Source: Allobrachymonas sp.
Lineage (GTDB): Bacteria; Pseudomonadota; Gammaproteobacteria; Burkholderiales; Burkholderiaceae_C
Reading direction: 5' to 3'
Length of the DNA stretch: 6,979 nt
NCBI GenBank assembly: GCA_017996515.1
Contig: JAGOGU010000075.1
Location: 1-6,979 of the forward strand
The notes under the pieces: model-generated
What the model was told of the DNA's origin: nothing
Database searches by the model: none
What the model saw: only the letters and a program-made list of their open reading frames with translations
Translations under genes and position numbers: made by a program
In this document: piece after piece, positions 1-6,324 of the stretch
How positions within the stretch are numbered: the stretch's first letter is position 1
Layout of the letters: the number at the start of each line of letters is the position of its first letter

Positions 1-145
1 TGATTTCGGCATCCGTCAAACAGCGGGATTGCTGGTTGGTAAACGATGGCGCCGTATCGGAAGAAGTTGTTGGCACCTGGGCACAGCCCGCCAACAGCAT
101 GGCGGCGCCCAGCGCAGCCACTGAAATTTTTCGCAAACAAAACAT
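1..145 (-). CDS. Small lipoprotein of unknown function, N-terminal part (runs off left edge)
   Basis: An ATG at 145 (reading leftwards) opens a frame of 48 codons with no stop before the window edge. The product begins with a short basic n-region (CLRK), a hydrophobic stretch rich in Ala and Leu, and a lipobox LLAGC with the lipidated cysteine at residue 21. This is a standard lipoprotein (signal peptidase II) signal. The residues after the cysteine (AQVPTTSSD) are polar and Ser/Thr-rich, like a lipoprotein linker. They carry no obvious inner-membrane retention Asp at +2 (the +2 residue is Ala), so outer-membrane sorting is a reasonable inference. A GAGAG ribosome binding site lies 5 nt upstream (151-155). 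The rest of the protein is outside the window, so I cannot assign a family. It follows the pseudouridine synthase gene on the same strand after a 73-nt gap but has a plausible promoter of its own. Confidence 0.72.
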   Translation of the reverse strand, partial: MFCLRKISVAALGAAMLLAGCAQVPTTSSDTAPSFTNQQSRCLTDAEI

Positions 146-173
146 GCTGGCTCTCTTTTTCGAATCAAACGCC

Positions 174-185
174 CGCGCATTGTAG
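174..185 (-). promoter_or_regulatory. Probable -10 region of the lipoprotein gene
   Basis: On the minus strand this reads CTACAATGCGCG and includes TACAAT (184 down to 179), five of six matches to the sigma-70 -10 consensus. It sits about 34 nt upstream of the lipoprotein ATG. I see no good -35 hexamer 16-18 nt further upstream, so the promoter is either weak or activator-dependent. The same 12 bases recur at the equivalent place ahead of ttcA (4039-4050), which strengthens the call. Confidence 0.4.
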
Positions 186-218
186 AGAGCAAGGCTTGCA
201 GAAAGCTTTAACCCCACT

Positions 219-1385
219 TTAAAAGTGCTCATCTGCCCGCAAAAAGCGCCATTGCCCCTGCGGCAAATCTCCCAGCATGATGCGCCCGATGCGCACGCGC
301 TTCAGCCCCACCACACGCAACCCCACGGCTTCGCACATGCGGCGAATTTGGCGTTTTTTGCCTTCGGTGAGCACAAAGCGTAATTGCTCGGGGTTTTGCC
401 AATCCACCTGCGCAGGCTGCAAGGCCTGACCGTCCAGGCTCAAACCGTGGCGCAGCAAGGCCAGCTTCTCTGCCGGGAAAACCGCCTGCACCTGCTCGCG
501 CACCGTGCCTTGCGGTGTGGCGTATTCCACACGCACCAGATATTCCTTGTCGGTGGTGCTGTCCGCGCCGATCAACTGGCGGGCAATGCGCCCGTCTTGC
601 GTCAGCACCAGCAGGCCGGTGGAGTCGATATCCAGCCGCCCGGCGGGCGCCAGCCCCCGCAGTTGGCGCGGCAGAAAACGCATGGGGCTTTTGTCGCCCT
701 TCCAGCGACTGGCGTTGCCCAGCAGCGTGGCCGCGCTGGGATAGCCGTCTTCGGGCTGGCCGCTGACGTAGCCGACCGGCTTGTGCAGCAAAAACGTGAC
801 TTGCTGCTCTTGCTGCACGTAGGCGGCTTTGTCCACGTGGATGCTGTCTGTTTCTTGCACGCGCAAGCCCATTTCAGCCGGCTCGCCGTTCACAAACACC
901 CAGCCGCGGCTGATCCAGTCGTCTGCCTCGCGGCGCGAGCACAGCCCCATATCGGCCATGCGTTTGTTGAGGCGGATGCCTGCCGCCGCAGCATCTGTTA
1001 CCTGCAATTTCTGCGCAGGCGATCGGGCGGGTGCAGCAGGCACAAATGATGGTGCAGATGGAGCGGCAGATGCCGCTGCGCGGCTGCGCGGTGGTCCGCC
1101 GCGTGCTGCTTTCCCTGCTTCCTGGCCCGATTCGTTGCGCCACACATTGCGCGGCGCGCTGCGCGTGTTGTCAGCCTGCCGGAGTTGCGCATCGCGCTGC
1201 GGGCGGCGAGCGGCAGTGCTGCGCCCCTTGCGGTCATGGGCCGCAGCGTCTTGCGGTTTGCCTGCGTTGCCGCGACCACCCTCGTTTGACTGCGCAGATC
1301 GAGAAGACGCTCCCGCCAGCCGCAGCACCCGCCGTTCCGGTGCGCCCTCCGGTGGAGCGGAAGTATGGGATGCGTTCTTGCTCAT
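219..1385 (-). CDS. rluF: RsuA-family 23S rRNA pseudouridine synthase, RluF-like, with long N-terminal tail
   Basis: This 388-residue protein would isomerise a uridine in rRNA (or, for RluF, also tRNA-Tyr) to pseudouridine in the cytoplasm. An S4 RNA-binding domain spans about residues 138-185 (RLNKRMADMGLCSRREAD). The catalytic domain follows from about 196. Its active-site motif AGRLDIDSTGLLVLTQDG contains the expected catalytic Asp252, and KEYLV (280-284) and GKKRQIRRMCE (342-352) are also present. The RQIRRMC wording resembles RluF more than RluB or RluE, but the exact target base is inference. Residues 1-130 are a low-complexity Ala/Arg/Ser/Pro/Gly-rich tail with no Cys, Ile or Tyr. E. 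coli RluF, at about 290 residues, lacks it. The start is supported by the ATGA overlap with the upstream phoH stop (1382-1385). The next in-frame ATG (residue 143) would cut into the S4 domain. The ribosome binding site is weak (GGGA, 6 nt upstream). Confidence 0.88.
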   Translation of the reverse strand: MSKNASHTSAPPEGAPERRVLRLAGASSRSAQSNEGGRGNAGKPQDAAAHDRKGRSTAARRPQRDAQLRQADNTRSAPRNVWRNESGQEAGKAARGGPPRSRAAASAAPSAPSFVPAAPARSPAQKLQVTDAAAAGIRLNKRMADMGLCSRREADDWISRGWVFVNGEPAEMGLRVQETDSIHVDKAAYVQQEQQVTFLLHKPVGYVSGQPEDGYPSAATLLGNASRWKGDKSPMRFLPRQLRGLAPAGRLDIDSTGLLVLTQDGRIARQLIGADSTTDKEYLVRVEYATPQGTVREQVQAVFPAEKLALLRHGLSLDGQALQPAQVDWQNPEQLRFVLTEGKKRQIRRMCEAVGLRVVGLKRVRIGRIMLGDLPQGQWRFLRADEHF

Positions 1386-2338
1386 GCTTCATCCCGTGCG
1401 CGGCGGCTGGTGCGCGTGGCCGCCTCGTAGGCATCGACAATGCGCGCCACCAGCGGGTGCCGCACCACATCGGCGCTGGTAAAGCGCATCTGGGCAATGC
1501 CCGGCACGCGCTTGAGAATGCGCTCGGCCTCGACCAATCCGCTGGTGCGGCCTTTGGGCAAATCGATCTGGCTGATATCGCCCGTGACCACGGCCTTGCT
1601 GCCAAAACCGATGCGCGTGAGAAACATCTTCATCTGTTCGGGCGTGGTGTTTTGCGCCTCGTCCAGAATGATGAAGGCGTTGTTGAGTGTGCGCCCGCGC
1701 ATAAAGGCCAGCGGCGCAATTTCGAGCTGGTTGCGCTCGAATGCTTTTTGCACCTTGTCAAACCCCATCAGCTCGTACAGGGCGTCGTACAGCGGGCGCA
1801 GATAAGGATCCACCTTTTGCACCATATCGCCCGGCAAAAACCCCAGGCGCTCGCCAGCTTCCACCGCCGGGCGCGTCAGCACGATACGCTGCACATTGCC
1901 GCGCTCCAGCGCATCCACCGCACAGGCCACCGCCAGCCAGGTTTTGCCGGTGCCTGCCGGGCCGACGCCCAAGGTGATGTCGTGGCTGGCAATGGCTTGC
2001 AGATACGCGCCCTGATTGGCGCTGCGCGCGCGCAAATCGCTGCGGCGGGTGGTGAGTTGCGCATCGTCGTCTGGCAAAGGGGCATAGCCGTCGCCCGCCA
2101 GCATCAACTGCACCATGGCGGGTGTAATCGGCCGTGCGGCTTGTTCGTACAGCGCCTGCAACACCTCCATGGCGCGCTGCGCCTTGGCCTTGGCGCCATC
2201 CACCTTGAACTGCTCGTGCCGGTGCGCGATTTTCACGTCCAGCGCACGCTCGATGGCGCGCAGGTGCTCGTCCAGCGGGCCGCACAGATGCGACAGACGG
2301 GTATTGTGGAGGGGGGTAAAGCTGTGACGCAAAATCAT
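1382..2338 (-). CDS. ybeZ: PhoH-family ATPase, YbeZ type
   Basis: This 318-residue cytoplasmic P-loop ATPase belongs to the PhoH/YbeZ family, linked in E. coli to YbeY-dependent rRNA maturation. An N-terminal region (to about residue 100) precedes the PhoH domain. Walker A is GPAGTGKT (126-133), Walker B is IILDEAQN (223-230), and VVTGD (250-254) is a sensor-like motif. The conserved stretch TRPAVEAGERLGFLPGD (155-171) is typical of the family. The frame is open upstream to an ATG at 2416, but that start would overlap the beginning of ruvA. The ATG at 2338 gives the N terminus MILRHSFTPL, which matches family members as I remember them, so I chose it. No strong Shine-Dalgarno is visible. Its stop overlaps the start of the pseudouridine synthase by 4 bp. 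The expected ybeY does not follow. Confidence 0.93.
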   Translation of the reverse strand: MILRHSFTPLHNTRLSHLCGPLDEHLRAIERALDVKIAHRHEQFKVDGAKAKAQRAMEVLQALYEQAARPITPAMVQLMLAGDGYAPLPDDDAQLTTRRSDLRARSANQGAYLQAIASHDITLGVGPAGTGKTWLAVACAVDALERGNVQRIVLTRPAVEAGERLGFLPGDMVQKVDPYLRPLYDALYELMGFDKVQKAFERNQLEIAPLAFMRGRTLNNAFIILDEAQNTTPEQMKMFLTRIGFGSKAVVTGDISQIDLPKGRTSGLVEAERILKRVPGIAQMRFTSADVVRHPLVARIVDAYEAATRTSRRARDEA

Positions 2339-2391
2339 GCCGATAATCCAAGGTTTGTTGCATGCTTGATGAACCGCTTTGAGGATACCCC
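2339..2391. promoter_or_regulatory. Divergent phoH/ruvA intergenic region with ruvA ribosome binding site
   Basis: This 53-nt gap must hold the start signals of both divergent genes, unless their promoters lie inside the opposing coding regions. The ruvA side has a clear Shine-Dalgarno, GAGGA at 2381-2385, 6 nt before its ATG. A GATAAT hexamer at 2342-2347 on the plus strand could serve as the ruvA -10, but no convincing -35 is seen at the right distance. No clear -10 for phoH was found. Confidence 0.4.
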
Positions 2392-2970
2392 ATGATCGGC
2401 AGACTGACAGGCACATTGCTTGAAAAATCGCCCCCCCAGGTGCTGGTGGATTGCCACGGCGTTGGCTACGAGGTCGATGTGCCCATGAGCACGTTTTACA
2501 ACCTGCCCGCGCTGGGCGAGCCGGTCAGCCTGCTCACCCACCTGGCGGTGCGCGAAGATGCGCACCAGCTTTTCGGCTTTGCCAGCGAGCAGGAACGCAC
2601 GGCGTTTCGCCAGCTGATCCGCATCAGCGGCGTGGGTGCGCGCACGGCGCTGTCCATCCTCTCGGGCTTGAGCGTGGCCGATCTGGCGCAGGCCATTACC
2701 CTGCAAGAAAGCGCACGCCTCGTCAAAGTGCCCGGCATTGGCAAAAAAACGGCCGAGCGCTTGCTGCTGGAGCTCAAAGGCAAGCTGGGCGCCGAGCTAC
2801 CATCGGCCAGCGGCAGCGGCGCACAAACCGATACCCAGCGCGATATCGAGCAAGCCCTGCTGGCGCTGGGCTACAGCGAAAAAGAGGCGCAAGCCGCCCT
2901 CAAAGGCCTACCGGCCGATGTCACGGTGAGCGATGGCATCAAGCAGGCACTCAAGGCGCTTGCGAAATAA
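2392..2970 (+). CDS. ruvA: Holliday junction branch migration protein RuvA
   Basis: RuvA binds four-way DNA junctions as a tetramer and loads the RuvB helicase for branch migration during recombinational repair. The 192-residue length is close to E. coli RuvA (203). Domain I (OB fold) runs from about residue 1 to 62 and begins MIGRLTGTL. The acidic-pin pair Glu55-Asp56 is present in [11 protein letters not shown], at the same positions as in E. coli. Domain II holds two helix-hairpin-helix motifs, SGVGARTA (79-86) and PGIGKKTA (114-121). A Ser/Gly/Gln-rich linker (about 138-148) leads to the C-terminal RuvB-binding domain III (about 149-192). The start is fixed by the GAGGA site 6 nt upstream. 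Neither ruvC nor ruvB is adjacent: phoH is divergent on one side and ttcA converges 60 nt away on the other, so ruvA appears monocistronic here. Confidence 0.97.
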   Translation: MIGRLTGTLLEKSPPQVLVDCHGVGYEVDVPMSTFYNLPALGEPVSLLTHLAVREDAHQLFGFASEQERTAFRQLIRISGVGARTALSILSGLSVADLAQAITLQESARLVKVPGIGKKTAERLLLELKGKLGAELPSASGSGAQTDTQRDIEQALLALGYSEKEAQAALKGLPADVTVSDGIKQALKALAK

Positions 2971-3030
2971 CCGTCCGCCCAAGTCCCGCTACAGTTCACC
3001 CTCAGGCATTCGGCAGCGTCGTTATGTTTT

Positions 3031-4014
3031 TTACGTTTCTGCGCGGCGCATCAGCGGAATGCTGTCGGCGTCGATGCGCAGCGCGGGCGGCGCCAGTGGC
3101 TCGTCATCAAAAGCTTTGTCGCCCTGCTCGTCGGGGATGCCGGTGGTTTGCAGATCGCGGAAATTGTGTAGCTGGCGATCCATCAGGTGGCTGGGCACCA
3201 CGTTTTGCAGCGATTGCAGAATCATCTCGGTGCGCCCCGGGTACTGCTTTTCCCAGTCCTTGAGCATGTTGCTGACCTGTTTGCGCTGCAAATGCTCCTG
3301 GCTGCCGCACAGATTGCAGGGGATGATGGGGAACTGCCGATGCGCGGCCCAGGCCATGGTGTCGGCCTCTTTCACATAGGCCAGCGGGCGAATCACCATG
3401 AACTCGCCGTTGTCGCTTACCAGCTTGGGCGGCATGCCCTTGAGCTTGGCGCCAAAAAACATATTGAGAAAGAAGGTGGCCACCATGTCGTCGCGGTGGT
3501 GGCCCAGCGCAATCTTGTTGCAGCCCAGGCGGCGCGCCACGGTGTACAGAATGCCTCGGCGCAGGCGCGAGCACAGGCTGCACATGGTTTTGCCTTCGGG
3601 CACGATTTTTTTCACCACGCTGTAGGTGTCTTGCGTTTCGATATGAAACGGCACGCCGGTTTCCTGCAAATAAGCCGGCAGCACATCAGCCGGAAAGCCG
3701 GGCTGCTTCTGGTCCAGATTGACCGCCACCAGCTCGAACGCCACCGGTGCGCGCTGTTGCAGCTTTTGCAGAATATCGAGCAGGGTGTAACTGTCTTTGC
3801 CGCCGCTGATGCAGACCATGACGCGGTCGCCCGCTTCGATCATGTTGTAGTCCACAATGGCCTGACCGGTCAAACGGCACAGGCGCTTTTCGAGCTTGAT
3901 GGCTTCACGCCGCGCCTTGGCCTGCTCTGCCTGTGTGGCGGCAGAAACAGAGGCAGAATCGGCGGCGGGTTCATCCAGTGAAACGGGCGGCACAGGCCAG
4001 GCGGTATCGGTCAT
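3031..4014 (-). CDS. ttcA: tRNA 2-thiocytidine(32) synthetase TtcA
   Basis: TtcA is an ATP-dependent, iron-sulfur enzyme that thiolates cytidine 32 in the anticodon loop of certain tRNAs. This 327-residue protein has the PP-loop motif SGGKDS at 70-75. It also has two CxxC motifs, CSLC (145-148) and CNLC (233-236), which supply the cluster ligands and distinguish TtcA from TilS. GHHRDD (171-176) is a further family motif. The first 30 residues are a variable Ala/Ser/Pro-rich extension, and the C-terminal 40 or so (after NFRDLQ) are also variable. The frame stays open upstream to 4302, but that extension would overlap the ilvE start and has no family resemblance. The ATG at 4014 (MTDTAWPV) is therefore preferred, with a -10-like element about 30 nt upstream. 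No clear Shine-Dalgarno is visible. It converges with ruvA, and I see no intrinsic terminator in the 60 nt between them. Confidence 0.95.
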   Translation of the reverse strand: MTDTAWPVPPVSLDEPAADSASVSAATQAEQAKARREAIKLEKRLCRLTGQAIVDYNMIEAGDRVMVCISGGKDSYTLLDILQKLQQRAPVAFELVAVNLDQKQPGFPADVLPAYLQETGVPFHIETQDTYSVVKKIVPEGKTMCSLCSRLRRGILYTVARRLGCNKIALGHHRDDMVATFFLNMFFGAKLKGMPPKLVSDNGEFMVIRPLAYVKEADTMAWAAHRQFPIIPCNLCGSQEHLQRKQVSNMLKDWEKQYPGRTEMILQSLQNVVPSHLMDRQLHNFRDLQTTGIPDEQGDKAFDDEPLAPPALRIDADSIPLMRRAET

Positions 4015-4038
4015 GGCTAACACAAGCAAACACAAAAT

Positions 4039-4050
4039 CGCGCATTGTAG
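4039..4050 (-). promoter_or_regulatory. Probable -10 region of ttcA
   Basis: On the minus strand this reads CTACAATGCGCG, with TACAAT at 4049 down to 4044. It is about 30 nt upstream of the ttcA ATG, implying a short leader of roughly 20 nt. A poor -35 candidate, TTACAT (4074 down to 4069), lies 19 nt further upstream. The 12 bases are identical to those ahead of the lipoprotein gene at 174-185. Confidence 0.45.
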
Positions 4051-4249
4051 CGAGGCCGTGCTTTGCGCATGTAACTTGGCACATGCCCCGCATCTGCACC
4101 AGCAGCAAAACAAGGCCAAGCTCGCAAAGTTCGGCAGTACACTATACGGCGGTCCCTGCTGTATGGCAGGCGTTTCTTTGTCAGGCAGCGCAGCACCACC
4201 ACCATGCGGTGTCACCCATCCCTTTTTCATGATCTTTTTAGTGGAAACA

Positions 4250-4270
4250 AAAGGTCGTGAATAGGCCTTT
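4250..4270 (+). promoter_or_regulatory. Hairpin in the ilvE leader, just before the ribosome binding site
   Basis: AAAGGTC (4250-4256) can pair with GGCCTTT (4264-4270) around a 7-nt loop. This gives a 7-bp stem with one G-U wobble. It ends 8 nt before the AAGGA Shine-Dalgarno (4279-4283) of ilvE. There is no U-run directly after the stem, so it is not an intrinsic terminator. A role in mRNA stability or translation is only a possibility. Confidence 0.3.
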
Positions 4271-4292
4271 CTACCCATAAGGATTTTTTCGC

Positions 4293-5228
4293 ATGAGCGC
4301 AATTCCGGCCATTTCCGACCGCGATGGCACCATCTGGATGGATGGCCAACTGATTGACTGGCGCGATGCCAAGGTGCACGTTCTCACGCACACCCTGCAC
4401 TATGGTTGCGGCGCTTTCGAGGGCGTGCGCGCTTACCAGACCGACAAAGGCACCGCCATTTTCCGCCTGCAAGAACACACCCAGCGCCTGTTCAACAGCG
4501 CCAAAATCCTGCGCATGCAGATTCCCTTCAGCCAGGAGCAGCTCAACGAAGCCCACAAGCAGGTGCTGCGCGAAAACAAGCTCAACAGCGCCTACATTCG
4601 CCCGCTGGTGTGGATCGGCAGCGAAAAACTGGGCGTCAGCCCCAAGGGCAACACCGTGCACGCCATGATCGCCGCCTGGACCTGGGGCGCTTACCTGGGC
4701 GAAGACGGCCTGAACAAGGGCATTCGCATCAAAACCAGCAGCTATGCGCGCCACCACGTCAATATCACCATGACGCAGGCCAAAACGGTGAGCAATTACA
4801 CCAATTCCATCCTTGCCAATATGGAAGCCACCGATGACGGCTACGACGAAGCCCTGCTGTTGGACAGCTCTGGCTTCGTGAGCGAGGGTGCGGGCGAAAA
4901 CCTGTTTCTGGTGAAAGACGGTGTGGTCTATACCCCCGACTTGTCTGCCGGTGCGCTCAACGGCATCACGCGCAATACCGTGCTGCATATCTGCAAAGAC
5001 CTGGGGCTTGAGGTGGTGCAAAAGCGCATCACCCGCGACGAGTGCTACATTGCCGATGAGATGTTCTTTACCGGCACAGCGGCCGAAGTGACCCCCATTC
5101 GCGAACTGGATCGCATCCCAATCGGCCAAGGCGCCCGCGGCCCGATCACCGCAAACATCCAGAGCGCGTTTTTTGACATTGTGAACGGTCGCAATCCAAA
5201 ATACGCACATTGGCTCACGCTGGTTTAG
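4293..5228 (+). CDS. ilvE: Branched-chain amino acid aminotransferase
   Basis: IlvE is a fold-type IV, PLP-dependent enzyme. It transfers an amino group between glutamate and the 2-oxo acids of leucine, isoleucine and valine, the last step of their synthesis. The 311-residue length fits the family (E. coli 309). The substrate-site segment [16 protein letters not shown] lies at 33-48. The PLP-binding lysine is Lys164 in [19 protein letters not shown] (197-205) contains the conserved Glu198, GITR (224-227) binds the cofactor phosphate, and [12 protein letters not shown] (258-269) closes the active site. The start is tightly constrained by an in-frame TAA at 4278-4280, which overlaps the AAGGA ribosome binding site 9 nt before the ATG. 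No leader peptide rich in Leu/Ile/Val codons is seen upstream, so classical attenuation is not indicated. The small zinc-finger gene follows after 84 nt. Confidence 0.97.
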   Translation: MSAIPAISDRDGTIWMDGQLIDWRDAKVHVLTHTLHYGCGAFEGVRAYQTDKGTAIFRLQEHTQRLFNSAKILRMQIPFSQEQLNEAHKQVLRENKLNSAYIRPLVWIGSEKLGVSPKGNTVHAMIAAWTWGAYLGEDGLNKGIRIKTSSYARHHVNITMTQAKTVSNYTNSILANMEATDDGYDEALLLDSSGFVSEGAGENLFLVKDGVVYTPDLSAGALNGITRNTVLHICKDLGLEVVQKRITRDECYIADEMFFTGTAAEVTPIRELDRIPIGQGARGPITANIQSAFFDIVNGRNPKYAHWLTLV

Positions 5229-5312
5229 GCCGACACGCTGGCGCTCAGCGACAAAGCCCCAACAACAGCGCATTGCCCCTCACCCCTTTGTGGATTTGCC
5301 TTGTAACCTGCC

Positions 5313-5528
5313 ATGCAAACTGCCCCCCACGCATCATCCCCTGCCGCGATTGCGCTTGCAGCATCCGACCTGACGCCGCAAGGCACCGTGGCCTGCCCTT
5401 CACCCCATGCCCAGATGCCGGCATGGGCCAGCCATCCGCGCATTTACCTGCATCCGGATGCCAACGGACGGGCGCAATGCCCATACTGCGGCAATATCTA
5501 CCAACTGGCAGCAACGCCGCACCCATAA
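5313..5528 (+). CDS. Zinc-finger protein of the zf-CHCC / NDUFS6-like family
   Basis: This is a 71-residue small protein. Its C-terminal half matches the CHCC zinc-finger family, the fold of the mitochondrial complex I accessory subunit NDUFS6. The four predicted zinc ligands are Cys28 (VACP), His41 (SHPRIYL), Cys56 and Cys59 (CPYCG), followed by the family ending NIYQL. Residues 1-25 are a variable Ala-rich leader. An in-frame TAA at 5304-5306 lies just upstream, so the ATG at 5313 is the first possible ATG start, although its ribosome binding site is weak. The bacterial role is not established. From memory, this gene often sits between ilvE and LPS core genes (such as waaF) in Burkholderiales, which fits its place here. 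It lies 27 nt before the glycosyltransferase and shares its frame. Confidence 0.9.
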   Translation: MQTAPHASSPAAIALAASDLTPQGTVACPSPHAQMPAWASHPRIYLHPDANGRAQCPYCGNIYQLAATPHP

Positions 5529-5555
5529 GCCCTGATCTGCCCTTTTGAGTCCACG

Positions 5556-6320
5556 ATGCTGCTGTCTGTCTATCTGATTACCCTGAACGAATCCACCCAT
5601 CTGGCCGAGGTGCTGGAGCGTCTGCAAGGCGTGGATGAAATCGTCGTGGTCGATTCAGGCTCGACCGACGGCACGCAAGACATTGCCCGTCGCTACGGCG
5701 CGCGCGTGGTGCATCAGGATTGGCTCGGCTTTGCCAAACAAAAAGCCTATGCCATGAGCCTGTGTCAGGGCGAATGGGTATTGAGCATGGATGGCGACGA
5801 GGTGCTGCAAGAAGGCACCATTGCCCACATCCGCCAGTTGATTGCCAGCACGCCGTACAACGGCTTCAGCATTCCGCGGCACGAGGTCTTCATGAATCGC
5901 CCCATGACGCACAGCCGGGGCGACCAGATGATGCGCCTGTACCGCAAAGACAAGGCCGAATGGGATCTGGTGCGCCTGGTGCATGAGCATGTAGAGGTGC
6001 AACAGCCCACCAGCCGCATCACGCCCTATATGCTGCATTACGGCAACGATACGGTGGCCAAGGCGGTGGGCAAAATCAACAGCTATTCCAGCCTCAAGGC
6101 GCAACAAAAACACCAGGCAGGCAAGTGCGGCTCGATCGGCAAGCTGCTCATCTCGCCCCTGGCCTATTTCGTGCGTTACTGGCTGCTGCGCGGCTACTGG
6201 AAAGAAGGGCTGCCCGGCTTCGTCTATGCCTGTTTGCAAGCAGGCTACGGCCTGCTGGGCGAAGCCAAATTGCTGGAATTAGCCAGAAGCCCCAAAATGC
6301 AACAACAGGGGAATTCCTGA
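5556..6320 (+). CDS. Family 2 glycosyltransferase, WaaE/LgtF-like (LPS core beta-1,4-glucosyltransferase type)
   Basis: This 254-residue GT-A-fold enzyme probably adds a sugar to the lipopolysaccharide inner core at the cytoplasmic face of the membrane. The N terminus, SVYLITLNES, continues to DEIVVVDSGSTDGT (27-40), which binds the nucleotide sugar. GFAKQKAYAM (58-67) and the metal-binding DGDE (79-82, a DxD-type motif) follow. RLVHEHVE (140-147) is also typical of this subgroup, which includes WaaE/KdtX and LgtF. A short amphipathic or hydrophobic stretch (about 197-235) near the C terminus may help membrane attachment. The exact sugar and acceptor cannot be read from sequence. The ATG is the first after the in-frame stop of the zinc-finger gene. 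No strong Shine-Dalgarno is seen, so coupling to the upstream gene is possible. The next gene begins 4 nt after its stop. Confidence 0.9.
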   Translation: MLLSVYLITLNESTHLAEVLERLQGVDEIVVVDSGSTDGTQDIARRYGARVVHQDWLGFAKQKAYAMSLCQGEWVLSMDGDEVLQEGTIAHIRQLIASTPYNGFSIPRHEVFMNRPMTHSRGDQMMRLYRKDKAEWDLVRLVHEHVEVQQPTSRITPYMLHYGNDTVAKAVGKINSYSSLKAQQKHQAGKCGSIGKLLISPLAYFVRYWLLRGYWKEGLPGFVYACLQAGYGLLGEAKLLELARSPKMQQQGNS

Positions 6321-6324
6321 ACTC

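Larger units (their letters stand above)
4015..4292. other. Divergent ttcA/ilvE intergenic region
   Basis: This is the longest gap in the window (278 nt). Its left end carries the likely ttcA -10. Its right end carries a 7-bp hairpin and the ilvE ribosome binding site. Between them, TACACT (4138-4143) and the overlapping TATACG (4143-4148) are possible plus-strand -10 elements for ilvE, but neither has a recognisable -35. A 5-bp inverted repeat CCTGC/GCAGG (4155-4159 and 4166-4170) and GGTGTCACC (4208-4216) are present but too short to interpret. I see no convincing coding sequence, tRNA or terminator in it. Confidence 0.4.

Noticed and set aside
215..227. Palindrome CACTTT-A-AAAGTG across the synthase stop codon, as a terminator
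   Set aside because: The loop would be a single base, the stem is AT-rich, and no U-run follows in the direction of transcription.
1031..2395. A 454-codon plus-strand open frame antisense to phoH and the synthase tail
   Set aside because: The minus strand encodes a full PhoH domain with Walker motifs. The antisense product has no recognisable domain and is His/Arg/Ala-rich, as expected from the shadow of a GC-rich gene.
2339..2416. A longer phoH start at 2416
   Set aside because: It would place the first 25 bases inside ruvA, and the extra 26 residues do not resemble the family N terminus, which begins MILRH.
4015..4302. An upstream extension of ttcA by 96 codons
   Set aside because: The frame is open by chance. 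It would overlap the ilvE start, lacks family similarity, and lies upstream of a good -10 element placed for the ATG at 4014.
5236..5250. Inverted repeat CGCTG-GCGCT-CAGCG after ilvE, as a terminator
   Set aside because: The stem is only 5 bp and no T-run follows.
4227..5273. A 348-codon minus-strand open frame antisense to ilvE
   Set aside because: ilvE on the plus strand has every catalytic motif. The antisense translation shows no family features.
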